DNA of 64,000 nt from Acidobacteriota bacterium (GTDB taxonomy: Bacteria; Acidobacteriota; Thermoanaerobaculia; Multivoradales; J023), in the NCBI GenBank assembly GCA_029263315.1, contig JAJCXR010000020.1, forward strand, positions 1 through 64,000. Direction: 5' to 3'. This document shows positions 26,031 through 34,271 of this stretch, one piece after another. Positions within the stretch are counted from its first letter, which is position 1; each line of letters begins with the position of its first letter. The translations under genes and the position numbers were made by a program. The notes beneath the pieces are model-generated. The model had not been told where the DNA came from. It saw only the letters and a program-made list of their open reading frames with translations, and did not search any database.

Positions 26031-26631
26031 CGTGCTGCCGAGCGCCCTTTGTAGGAACCCCGAAGATACCCTCACCATGGCTGCCCAGCCGGCATTGGAC
26101 AAAGTGCAGCGACACAAGGAACAGGTTTCGCCCAAGCTCCTGCCCCTCCTCGACCACCTCGAGCGCCACCTCTTCGACCCCACCTTGAACGTCATCCGCT
26201 GGAAGCAGGCCTGCGGTATCCGCGACAACTCCATCGCCATCCAATTCCATAAGGAAATGGGCATCACGCCGAAGGCATTCATCAGCCAGCTGCGCCTGGA
26301 GACCGCCACCCGATTGCTCCTGCACAGCGAGCTGCGTGTCTGGCAGATCGCCCACTTGATCGGCTATTCCAGCCTCGGCGTCTTCAGCAAGGCGTTCAAC
26401 CGCTGGGCTGGGCAGCGTCCCAATGCCTATCGTCGGCAAATGCGCGCCATTGATGGGCAGAACATGCCATCCCAATGGCTTCATGCCGACTTCCTGAAGA
26501 GAGCGCTGGCGGGAGAGCTGGAGCCGGAAGAGGCGCAGGCGTTGCTCCTGGAACTGCGCAAGCTTTACCCTACTCCACCACCGGAAGCCGACACCCACGA
26601 CGAAGAAACGCCTCAGCGGCTCTGCTGTTGA
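26023..26631 (+). CDS. AraC-family transcriptional regulator
   Basis: 202 residues. The central part is a double AraC helix-turn-helix: VIRWKQACGIRDNSIAIQFH with KEMGITPKAFISQLRLETA, then VWQIAHLIGYSSLGVFSKAF and NRWAGQRPNAYRRQM. Only a short N-terminal region is present and no sugar-binding cupin, so effector sensing is absent or done by a partner, possibly the Cys-rich protein encoded just upstream. The C-terminal 60 residues are acidic (LEPEEAQALLLELRKLY). The start at 26023 is kept because of the overlap; an internal ATG at 26077 is possible. Confidence 0.85.
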   Translation: MPSVLPSALCRNPEDTLTMAAQPALDKVQRHKEQVSPKLLPLLDHLERHLFDPTLNVIRWKQACGIRDNSIAIQFHKEMGITPKAFISQLRLETATRLLLHSELRVWQIAHLIGYSSLGVFSKAFNRWAGQRPNAYRRQMRAIDGQNMPSQWLHADFLKRALAGELEPEEAQALLLELRKLYPTPPPEADTHDEETPQRLCC

Positions 26632-26724
26632 AGGAGTAAGGGTCATTTCCTATGCCTTTAACAAGCAGAAAAATACCCTACAGATAGTGTCCGATAGTGT
26701 CTAAAAAGAAGCGCCTAACAAAAA

Positions 26725-26756
26725 GTGCCTGGCACCCCACCGGGGATACCAGGCAC
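26725..26756 (-). terminator. Intrinsic terminator built from a GTGCCTGG palindrome
   Basis: GTGCCTGG (26725-26732) pairs with CCAGGCAC (26749-26756), with an inner CCCC-ACC-GGGG hairpin. On the minus strand the stem is followed by TTTTT, so it should stop transcription of the subtilase gene that ends at 26784. The 13-mer AGTGCCTGGCACC recurs at about 42338-42350. Confidence 0.75.
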
Positions 26757-26783
26757 ATCGCTATCACGGCGGATTTGAATCCG

Positions 26784-29546
26784 TCAGTTGACCGACAGGC
26801 GCAAGGTGTAGCTCCCCGTCGAGTTGTCCACCCGCACAAAGTAAGAGTACTCGGTGAACATCGGTAAGTTGGGGGCGGTGTAGCTCGCCGTACCCGCAAA
26901 GCCGCTGGCCAAGAGACTACCGCTACCGTTGTATATGTTGACCCGAGGGCCGGAGAAGCCGACCTTGGCGGTCAGCGTTTCACCGGCCTTGACTACCACC
27001 TTGTAGTAGTCGTCTTCGGACAGGGAGGCGAGGGACCCGGCGACCTTCATTTCCACCATTTCCGGCATGACTTGGGCCGTGCCCGTGGTGGAGTGAGAGG
27101 ACGAAGTCTCGGGCCGGGTCAGCACCGCCTCGAGGGAATACGGCGTGGTCGTGTCATAGGCACCCGCCGAGGATTCCACCCGGACTCGATTGGCCAGGAT
27201 CACACCACTGGTATAGGAAACGTTTTCGTCGCTGGTTCCCGAATTGTCCGATGAGCTGCGGGTTTGCCCAAAGGGCGTCGCACCACAAGAGCCCGGCAGG
27301 CTGAAATAGGACTGCAAGGTCAGCGCATAGTCCTCCGGCAGGGCGGTGAGGTCGACCTCGATGGTGTCACCCCAAGCCATGCCCTCGACTTTGAAGTAGT
27401 CGACATCGTCGGCCCGCTCGATGTAACCCTGCATCTGTTGACCGGAGAGCACCCTGAACGATTGATCGATGCGCTCGTTGCTCTCGTACGGGTCGTTGTA
27501 GGCCCAGGATCCCAAGTCGAGCTTGCCAGCCCCGAAGACGGGATTGTAGTAGGTGGCCAGACTCAACCAGAAAGGGCTGGGCGTCAAATAACCATCCGAC
27601 TGGCTGTCTTCCCGGGCGGTGGTCCGCAACAGGGACTTGATGTCCGAGTTACTGTAGCCGGCATCCTCCTCGAAGAACAGGGCGACGGCGCCGGCCACAT
27701 GGGGCGCCGCCTGACTGGTGCCCTGCATCAACATGTAGTAGTCGTCAACGACATAAGCACCGTAGCCGGCACTGATCAAATCGCTGCGCACCTCTTGCGC
27801 CATTCCCGAAACGATGCCCATGCCCGGCGCCGCCAGATCCGGCTTGTTGCGGTTGTCGCGGGTGGGTCCCCAACCGCTGAACGGGGCGATGTCCCCCAGG
27901 CTGTAGGTGGTGCTGTAGGAGCGGGAGGCACCGGTGTAGTCGGTCCAACAGTTGCGCGTCACATAGGCACCGACGGTGATCGCCTCGCGGCTGGTGGCCG
28001 GTATCCCCAAGGTCTCTTCTTCGTCCACATGGCTGACGAAATAGGCATTGGTGGAGCTACCGCCGAGGCTGGAGACCATCCAGAAATCTACTTCCCCCGC
28101 ATCTGGATTGTAGATACCGACGCCGCCGTCTCCACCGCTACCGGCGACGCTCACGCCGCTCAAGGCCATGTGCCACGAACCCGACCCGGGAGGATCGGTG
28201 GCGGAGTTGTCGACGGCAAGGACGATGATCTCCCGCGCCGAGGTCCCTTCACCGAGTTGCGAGCGATAGTTGTTGCACAGCTGGATCATGCCGTCGGTGG
28301 TCGCCGTCGCCGGGGTACATGGACCGCCGCCACCACCGGTATAGAGAGTCTTGAATAAGTAGTCGCCGCTGGGGGTCCAGAGATGCACCGTCAGGTCGTC
28401 GGTGGAAGGGTAATAACCGACGATGTAGAGATAGTCATTGCCCGCCCCTGGAGTCGGCGTGTAGCTGGCGATGTCGAAGTCAGGGCCGATGACCGAAGCC
28501 GCTTCGATGGCCTTGATTTCCGCGTGGATCGAGGCTCCGTGCTCGTTGCCCGCCGCCACCACCACGGCGCGGCCCACCTGGGCGGTGACCAGCGCATCGA
28601 TCTCCATCTCCATGGGATTGAGACCGTCATGGGCCCCCAGCTGGGTGCCGAGGCTGAGGTTGATGACGCTGGCTTTGCCGGCGGCGGTGGCCAGGTCGAA
28701 GATGTAATTCATGGCGTCGATGATGTCGTCGGTCATCCACGAGGTCTTGACGAAGATGATGTCCGCCGCCGGCGCCATGCCGACCCGCTCATAGGTGGCG
28801 CCGGAGGCGTCGGGGGCGGCGCCGCTGCCCGCCGCGATGGAGGTCACATGGGTGCCGTGCCCCAGGGCTCCCGGGTCGTCCTCTTCCGTCGGCGTGCCCG
28901 CATCGATGTCGCTGGCGGTCCACTCGGTGCCATAGCCATAACCTGACGGATAACGGCTCGCGTCATCGTTCTGCTGGTCCCACAGATACAGAATGCGAGT
29001 ATTGCCGCTGCTGTCGGTGAAATTTGGATGATCGAAGTCGATGCCCGAGTCCACCACGCCGACGATGACGCCGCTGCCGGTAGCACCGCTGAAGGCCCCT
29101 CCGGATTCACTGCGTAAAGGCTCGACGCCGGTCTCCTCGACGCTGGTGTCCAGGTTGGGATAGACCCGCTGGGGAAGAGCCACCGACAGCAGCAACCCTT
29201 GGTCGATGAGCGACTTCAGGTCTTGCGGCAGCACCGTCACCGTGGCCCGTCCCTGACGCATGGTGCGCACGACGACGCCGTAGGACTCGAGCTGCTCGCG
29301 GCTGGCGGTGGTTTGCACGATGAGGCTCAAGGCTTCTTCGCCTTGCAACGTCTTGCGTCCTTGAAAACCACCGGCGGGGCCCTTGAGGGCAGGGGTCAGC
29401 TGGGGCACCGGCTGATCGAGGATGGGGACCAGCAACGGGTGCACCGCCACCCCTTCCCCGTTGCCTTGGGCGGCGAGAAATGACGGCACGAGGAACAGGC
29501 AGAGCGCCATCGCAATCATGGCGGATAGTAAAGATCGATGTCTCAT
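26784..29546 (-). CDS. Secreted subtilisin-like serine protease (peptidase S8)
   Basis: 920 residues from ATG 29546 (GGAG 8 nt upstream), which puts the signal peptide SAMIAMALCLFLVPSFLAAQ at the true N-terminus. A prodomain (about 30-150) precedes the S8 domain with Asp166 in VGVVDSGID, His230 in GHGTHVTSIA and Ser near 608 in QGTSQAAPHVAGA. A large insertion sits between His and Ser (about 330-520). The C-terminus (about 670-920) has two prepeptidase-like beta domains (SNERIDQSFRVLSGQQMQGY and DYYKVVVKAGETLTAKVGF). An extracellular protease that should be active; ends at a strong terminator. Confidence 0.93.
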   Translation of the reverse strand: MRHRSLLSAMIAMALCLFLVPSFLAAQGNGEGVAVHPLLVPILDQPVPQLTPALKGPAGGFQGRKTLQGEEALSLIVQTTASREQLESYGVVVRTMRQGRATVTVLPQDLKSLIDQGLLLSVALPQRVYPNLDTSVEETGVEPLRSESGGAFSGATGSGVIVGVVDSGIDFDHPNFTDSSGNTRILYLWDQQNDDASRYPSGYGYGTEWTASDIDAGTPTEEDDPGALGHGTHVTSIAAGSGAAPDASGATYERVGMAPAADIIFVKTSWMTDDIIDAMNYIFDLATAAGKASVINLSLGTQLGAHDGLNPMEMEIDALVTAQVGRAVVVAAGNEHGASIHAEIKAIEAASVIGPDFDIASYTPTPGAGNDYLYIVGYYPSTDDLTVHLWTPSGDYLFKTLYTGGGGGPCTPATATTDGMIQLCNNYRSQLGEGTSAREIIVLAVDNSATDPPGSGSWHMALSGVSVAGSGGDGGVGIYNPDAGEVDFWMVSSLGGSSTNAYFVSHVDEEETLGIPATSREAITVGAYVTRNCWTDYTGASRSYSTTYSLGDIAPFSGWGPTRDNRNKPDLAAPGMGIVSGMAQEVRSDLISAGYGAYVVDDYYMLMQGTSQAAPHVAGAVALFFEEDAGYSNSDIKSLLRTTAREDSQSDGYLTPSPFWLSLATYYNPVFGAGKLDLGSWAYNDPYESNERIDQSFRVLSGQQMQGYIERADDVDYFKVEGMAWGDTIEVDLTALPEDYALTLQSYFSLPGSCGATPFGQTRSSSDNSGTSDENVSYTSGVILANRVRVESSAGAYDTTTPYSLEAVLTRPETSSSHSTTGTAQVMPEMVEMKVAGSLASLSEDDYYKVVVKAGETLTAKVGFSGPRVNIYNGSGSLLASGFAGTASYTAPNLPMFTEYSYFVRVDNSTGSYTLRLSVN

Positions 29547-30055
29547 GGGCTTCTCCAATCGTAGGACTTGAAAAGAGTGATCATTGGCTAGTGATCCTTG
29601 GCGAGTGATCCTTGGTTGGGGTCGCTCTTGGTATTCGATCCCCGTGCCCATTCCTGACATGCGAGCTCTTCATCGAGGCAGCGCGCCTAAAAATCCCAAA
29701 AACTTCGCTGGGTGTTGTCAGGAAAGCGCCGCCGTTGCGAAGACCTATGTTGAGGCTCCACAAATGGCTATGCGGCCTCCGCCGGGAGATCCGACCCATG
29801 ACCACAACCCAACTGCCGAAACCCCACCGCCCCCGGCGGAGTCGGAGAGGGCGTCCCAACGGCAGCGGCCCGTCCTTCCGCAGCTCTCATCGCAGGCCGT
29901 CAAGGCGCGGGATCTATGCTAGATTTCCCCTTCCGGTTTCCTCCGATATGACGCCTTCGTCGTCGTTGTGTAGGCCGCTGGGGCTGGCGGCCACAGCCCC
30001 ACGTCCGATGAACGATGTCTGCCCCCAACCGCCGGAGGGACGGATTCATCGCGCC
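29547..30055. promoter_or_regulatory. Divergent intergenic region with a direct repeat
   Basis: About 500 bp between the leftward subtilase and the rightward sigma-factor operon. The 12-mer AGTGATCCTTGG occurs twice at about 29588-29611, 15 bp apart, close to the subtilase start, and could be an operator. The plus-strand frame leading into the sigma gene is open upstream but shows no sigma homology. Confidence 0.4.
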
Positions 30056-30715
30056 ATGGGCTCAGCTACCGAATCTCTCACCCGACGCCAGTTAGAAGCC
30101 GCCTTGCTCGGTGACGGCAAAGCCCTGTCTTGGATCATCGATCAGCTGACCCCGGTGATTCAGGCACGGCTCACCCGTCTCCTCTTGCGCCATACCTCGG
30201 CTCACCCGCGGGGGGAGGATCGCAAGGAGCTCGAGGATCTCGTACAGGAGGTCTTCTTGGCCCTCTTCGCCGACGACGCCAAGGTGCTGCGGCGCTGGGA
30301 CCCCGAGCGCGGAGCCTCTCTCCTCAACTTCGTCGGCTTGGTGGCCGAGCGCCAAGCCATCACTCTGCTGCGCGCCCGGCACCGCTGGTTGCCCACCGAG
30401 CCCTTGGACCCGCGGTTGCCGGAGCCCCGCAGCGGCGAAGCCGATCCCGAGAATGAGACGGCAGCTCGCCAGTCCCTGCGCCATCTCCTGGATCGATTGC
30501 AGGACACGGTCAGCCCGCAGGGATGGCACATCTTCCGCCTTCTCTTTGTCGAAGAACGGACCGTCGCCGACATCGAGGTGACGGTGGGATTGAGCACCGA
30601 TGCGGTCTATGCCTGGCGTTCCCGATTGCGCAAGGTGGCCCGCCGCCTGTGGCAAGAGATGCACCTCGAAACTTGGGTCGAGACGCCTCCGGCGTCCTCG
30701 GGGAGGCCCCAATGA
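30056..30715 (+). CDS. RNA polymerase sigma factor, ECF-like
   Basis: 219 residues from ATG 30056. The alternative in-frame ATG at 30008 has no better ribosome-binding site. Region 2 is seen in LEDLVQEVFLALFADDAKVL, then RRWDPERGASLLNFVGLVAE and RQAITLLRARHR. Region 4 is VSPQGWHIFRLLFVEERTVA, then DIEVTVGLSTDAVYAWRSRL. The layout is that of the small sigma factors found in front of CHAT/secreted-protease operons. Its stop overlaps the next start (ATGA), coupling it to a membrane protein that is probably its anti-sigma factor. Confidence 0.85.
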   Translation: MGSATESLTRRQLEAALLGDGKALSWIIDQLTPVIQARLTRLLLRHTSAHPRGEDRKELEDLVQEVFLALFADDAKVLRRWDPERGASLLNFVGLVAERQAITLLRARHRWLPTEPLDPRLPEPRSGEADPENETAARQSLRHLLDRLQDTVSPQGWHIFRLLFVEERTVADIEVTVGLSTDAVYAWRSRLRKVARRLWQEMHLETWVETPPASSGRPQ

Positions 30716-31488
30716 ACGACAACGACCGGCGCCGCAGCTCAGCCTTCGAAGATCAGGCTCCCGAAGACCAGGCGACCCTAGATCCGTCGACCCAAGACCA
30801 TCTACTCAAAGACCTGGCTGCCCTGCAACGGCGGTTGGAGTCCGAGCCATCCGGCGAGCGGGCGCAGCGTCTCGAGCGTCCCTTGGACCCGGCCTTCCGC
30901 CAACGGCTCTTGCAGCGCCTCCAAGAGGAGCAACCGGCTCCGACCGCAACCCAGGTCGGCAGCACATCCCCGGTGGTGCGCCGCTTTCCGGTCTCCAAGT
31001 GGCTACCTCCCTTGGCTCTGGCGGCCGGTCTCGCCATCCTTTTCCTTTCCCCGGGAACAACCGCGCCGCTCCCCGAATACGCCCTGGAGATCCGGGGCCA
31101 GATCCGGCAACAGCGTTCCCTGGTTGAGCCCAGTTTGAAGGAGATCCCCCGTCTGAGCATCGACGGTTCCCTGAGATTGTTGATGCGACCGGCCACCTCT
31201 GTCGAAGGCCCCCTCGAAGCGGTGGCCATGGCCCTGTCGAATTCGGCGGACCGGAAGGTGCCGCTGTCGTCCACCGTGTACCAAGTTTCCGACCTCGGCG
31301 CCCTGCAGCTCGAAGCCCCAGTGGCCGCCCTCGGGCTTTCCCCTGGACGGTGGACGCTGATCGTGGCCGTCGGCCGACCTGAGCACTTACCCGAGTGGCG
31401 GGATCTCCCGGAAGCCGTCCCGGACGACGGGCGACGCGTCCTGCGCCAGACCGTCGAGGTGGTGGCGCTCGCCGACGACAATGACTAG
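30712..31488 (+). CDS. Single-TM anti-sigma-like protein
   Basis: 258 residues. A charged cytosolic N-terminal region (about 1-95) is followed by one membrane helix (WLPPLALAAGLAILFLS, about 98-114). The outer domain has beta-rich segments (RLSIDGSLRLLMRPATSVEG, RWTLIVAVGRPEHLP). Position right after a sigma gene with ATGA overlap, plus one TM helix, is the usual anti-sigma layout, though no ZAS zinc motif is visible. It overlaps the CHAT gene by 8 nt. Confidence 0.65.
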   Translation: MNDNDRRRSSAFEDQAPEDQATLDPSTQDHLLKDLAALQRRLESEPSGERAQRLERPLDPAFRQRLLQRLQEEQPAPTATQVGSTSPVVRRFPVSKWLPPLALAAGLAILFLSPGTTAPLPEYALEIRGQIRQQRSLVEPSLKEIPRLSIDGSLRLLMRPATSVEGPLEAVAMALSNSADRKVPLSSTVYQVSDLGALQLEAPVAALGLSPGRWTLIVAVGRPEHLPEWRDLPEAVPDDGRRVLRQTVEVVALADDND

Positions 31489-34234
31489 CCCCCCGCACGG
31501 CGGGTGGCTGGATTGTTTGCCGATCGCCCTTCTGCTGCTCGCGGTGCCATCGATCATCTGCTGCGGTCCCGCCCCACGGTCACAGCCCTTGGCGGTCGAG
31601 GTGGCCGGCTGTCTTTCGATCCACGGGAGCTCCATTGCTGACGGCCCCAGTTGCCAGCTCACCGAGGACCGGCGCCTCCAGCTGTGGATACCCCTACCCC
31701 TGACCGTCGAGGTCACCGTCGGGCCGGGCGCCCACATCGTCGAGCGGCTGCCAGTGCAGGACGGTCAACGCTGGCTGCTGGACATCGCCCCCAATACCCG
31801 GCGGCTAGAGGTCGAAGCCAATCTCGCAACCGAGAACGGACCGCGACGGGCTACTTGGTCGCTGGCCCTGGAGCACCGTCCCCAGGCCCCTTGGCGGGCC
31901 GAGCTCCAGCGTCTGCAAGAGCGGGGGGAACAGGCGTCGGCGGAGGCATGGCTGCGTTCGCGCCTGGCGGCCGGATCGCCACCGGAAGATCGCGGCGATC
32001 AGCTCTTCCGCTTGGCCGGGCTGATCTATCGACGCGGCGACTCGGCGGCGGCGCGCCGGGTGCTGGCGGAGGCCATGGCTTGGTACCGGGACAACCACCG
32101 TCCGTTGGATTGGCTGCGCAGCGGTACCGCCCTCTCTTTCTGGCTCCATGGCGATGACCTCTGGGCCGAGGAACGGGAGGTCCTCGACGCCTTGCAGGCG
32201 ACCGGCTCGTCCACCGCAGAGGGGGACTTCCTGTTGCATTTCTTCCACGGTCAGCTGGCCTTGGAAAGCGGTGACTTGCGCACCGCCCAACGGCGATTGA
32301 CAGACGCCGTACAGCAGGCGGAGCGTGTGGGACTGACGTCCTTTCGCCACCAAAGCGAGCAACTCCTGGCCAGGGCTTTGACCCGGGGCGGCCGTCCTAG
32401 GGAGGCCGAAGCCATCTTCGAACGCCTGGCGGACGATCCGGCGGGTCTGGCCGACGGTTGCCAAGGGGCCCTATTCCTCAACAACCTCGGTTGGAGCCGC
32501 CTGTTGCAACTCGAGGCCGGACGGCAAGCCAACCCTCTGCCACCCCTCGAACGGGCCCTCGATTTATTGCAGGGCTGCCCCGACGGCGAAGGCGAACGGG
32601 TCAATGTGCTGACCAATCTGGCGCTGGCTGCGCTACACCAGCAGGACAACGACCGGAGTCGCAGCTTCTTGCAGCGGGCCCGCCGGCTTCAACCTCGACC
32701 GCAACGTCGCATCCTCCTCTGGTGGCAAGAGATCGAGGCGCGTCTGGCCTTGGCGGCGGGCGACCATGGAGTGGCCCTCTCGCTCTTTTCGCAGGAGGCC
32801 CGCTCCGCCGCCGAGGCCTCGATCCCCCGAGCCCAGTGGCGGGCCGAGCTCGGCACGGCCCGCACCCTGTGGGCCCTCGGCGAGCAGACGCAAGCCCTGG
32901 AGGCCTTTCAACGCTCCGCCGAGCTGCTCGACAGCGAAGCGCTCAACGTACCGGTGGGCGAGGATCGGGCCGCTTTTGTGGCACAACGGGAATGGGCCTC
33001 CTGCCTGCATCTCGAGGCCTTGCTGGCGGCCGGGCGACCTGCGGCGGCCATGCAGGCAGCCCGCCGCTCCCGCTCCCGGGTCCTGCGCAGCCTGTGGAGA
33101 GGTCAACGGCTGGCTTTTCTGACACCCCCCGATCGCCAACGTTGGGACGCCAACATCGCCCGCTACCATGCCATGCGCTCCGCCCTGGACCGCAACCTAC
33201 AAGACGAGTGGCAGCTTCCCAAAGATCAGCTGGCGGGTCTCGAAGCGCGGCGGCGGAGCCTACAATCCAATCTCCAAGATACCCTCGACACGGCCCTCGA
33301 AGTGCTCGCCTCCCCCGGCGGGGCCACCCATCGGCTACCCCCCCGGATCGACGGTGAGCTGCTGCTCGTCTACCACCCCGGCGACGGAGGTTGGTTGGGC
33401 TTCGCCGAGGGGCAAGACGGCGTCGTCGTCGCATCCCTCGGCAACGTGTCGCCGGCCACCCCTGGGGATCGGTTGGCCGCCATCCTCTTGGCACCCTTCG
33501 CCGACCTGGTGCGACGGTCCAGCGCCGTGCGGGTGCTGCCCTACGGGGAGCTGCGGGACATCGACTTCCACGCCTTGCCCTTCGACGGCGCGCCGCTGAT
33601 CGTCCAACGGCCCGTCGTCTATGGGCTCGATTTGCCGTCCGGGCCGAACCCCATCGAACCCGTCGCCACCGCCTTGATGGTGATCGATCCCAATCAAGAT
33701 TTGCCCAGCACTCGGCAAGAGAAGAAAGTGCTGCACGGTGCCCTTGAGCGGCAGTCCGTCCAGCGGGTGCATTGGTTGGAGGGCTCCACCGCCGACGGCA
33801 CGGCGGTGCGCCAACTCTTGCCGGAAGTCGACCTCTTCCATTTCGCCGGCCATGGGGTGTTCGACGGCTGGGACAGCGCCTTGGGCTTGGCGAAGGACTC
33901 ACGCCTCAGCGTCGGCGACATCTTCGCCCTGCCCCAGGTCCCCGAGCGGGTCATTCTCTCCGGTTGTGAAACCGGCCGCTCCGGCGATCTCGACCTCTAT
34001 CGCCTGGAAGACGCCGCCGGCATCGGAGCAGCCTTCCTGACCGCCGGTAGCCGCGAGGTGATCGCCACCCAGCGGCCCGTCGACGACCGTTTAGCGGCCG
34101 ATTTGATGTCCGGGCTCTACCCGCTCTGGGCCGCCGGTGGCTCGGCGGCGGAAGCCTTGCGTCAAGCACAGATCGCGCAATGGCGGCGATACCCCGCCAG
34201 TGACTGGGCGAGCTTTCGAGCCCTTTCGCCTTGA
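31481..34234 (+). CDS. CHAT-domain protease lipoprotein with TPR region
   Basis: 917 residues. The N-terminus PIALLLLAVPSIICCGP has a lipobox-like Cys, so export and lipid anchoring are likely. Residues about 130-560 are helical TPR-type repeats (EARSAAEASIPRAQWRAELG, QTQALEAFQRSAELL). The C-terminal caspase-like CHAT domain has catalytic His in LFHFAGHGVF (about 790) and Cys in VILSGCETG (about 829), and the typical end AEALRQAQIAQWRRYPASDW. CHAT proteases cleave specific partners. It sits in a coupled operon after a sigma/anti-sigma pair and before a subtilase-like protein. Confidence 0.9.
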   Translation: MTSPPHGGWLDCLPIALLLLAVPSIICCGPAPRSQPLAVEVAGCLSIHGSSIADGPSCQLTEDRRLQLWIPLPLTVEVTVGPGAHIVERLPVQDGQRWLLDIAPNTRRLEVEANLATENGPRRATWSLALEHRPQAPWRAELQRLQERGEQASAEAWLRSRLAAGSPPEDRGDQLFRLAGLIYRRGDSAAARRVLAEAMAWYRDNHRPLDWLRSGTALSFWLHGDDLWAEEREVLDALQATGSSTAEGDFLLHFFHGQLALESGDLRTAQRRLTDAVQQAERVGLTSFRHQSEQLLARALTRGGRPREAEAIFERLADDPAGLADGCQGALFLNNLGWSRLLQLEAGRQANPLPPLERALDLLQGCPDGEGERVNVLTNLALAALHQQDNDRSRSFLQRARRLQPRPQRRILLWWQEIEARLALAAGDHGVALSLFSQEARSAAEASIPRAQWRAELGTARTLWALGEQTQALEAFQRSAELLDSEALNVPVGEDRAAFVAQREWASCLHLEALLAAGRPAAAMQAARRSRSRVLRSLWRGQRLAFLTPPDRQRWDANIARYHAMRSALDRNLQDEWQLPKDQLAGLEARRRSLQSNLQDTLDTALEVLASPGGATHRLPPRIDGELLLVYHPGDGGWLGFAEGQDGVVVASLGNVSPATPGDRLAAILLAPFADLVRRSSAVRVLPYGELRDIDFHALPFDGAPLIVQRPVVYGLDLPSGPNPIEPVATALMVIDPNQDLPSTRQEKKVLHGALERQSVQRVHWLEGSTADGTAVRQLLPEVDLFHFAGHGVFDGWDSALGLAKDSRLSVGDIFALPQVPERVILSGCETGRSGDLDLYRLEDAAGIGAAFLTAGSREVIATQRPVDDRLAADLMSGLYPLWAAGGSAAEALRQAQIAQWRRYPASDWASFRALSP

Positions 34235-34271
34235 TTTCCTATCTATTCGGAGACCGATCGAGGAGACCCCA

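Noticed and set aside
27264..28358. 364-codon plus-strand frame inside the subtilase
   Set aside because: It is the antisense shadow of a GC-rich gene; the minus strand carries all three catalytic S8 motifs.
29612..30055. Longer N-terminus for the sigma factor (start at 29612)
   Set aside because: The added residues are Arg/Pro-rich and lack sigma homology; the upstream start would place the protein's first 148 residues in the divergent promoter region.
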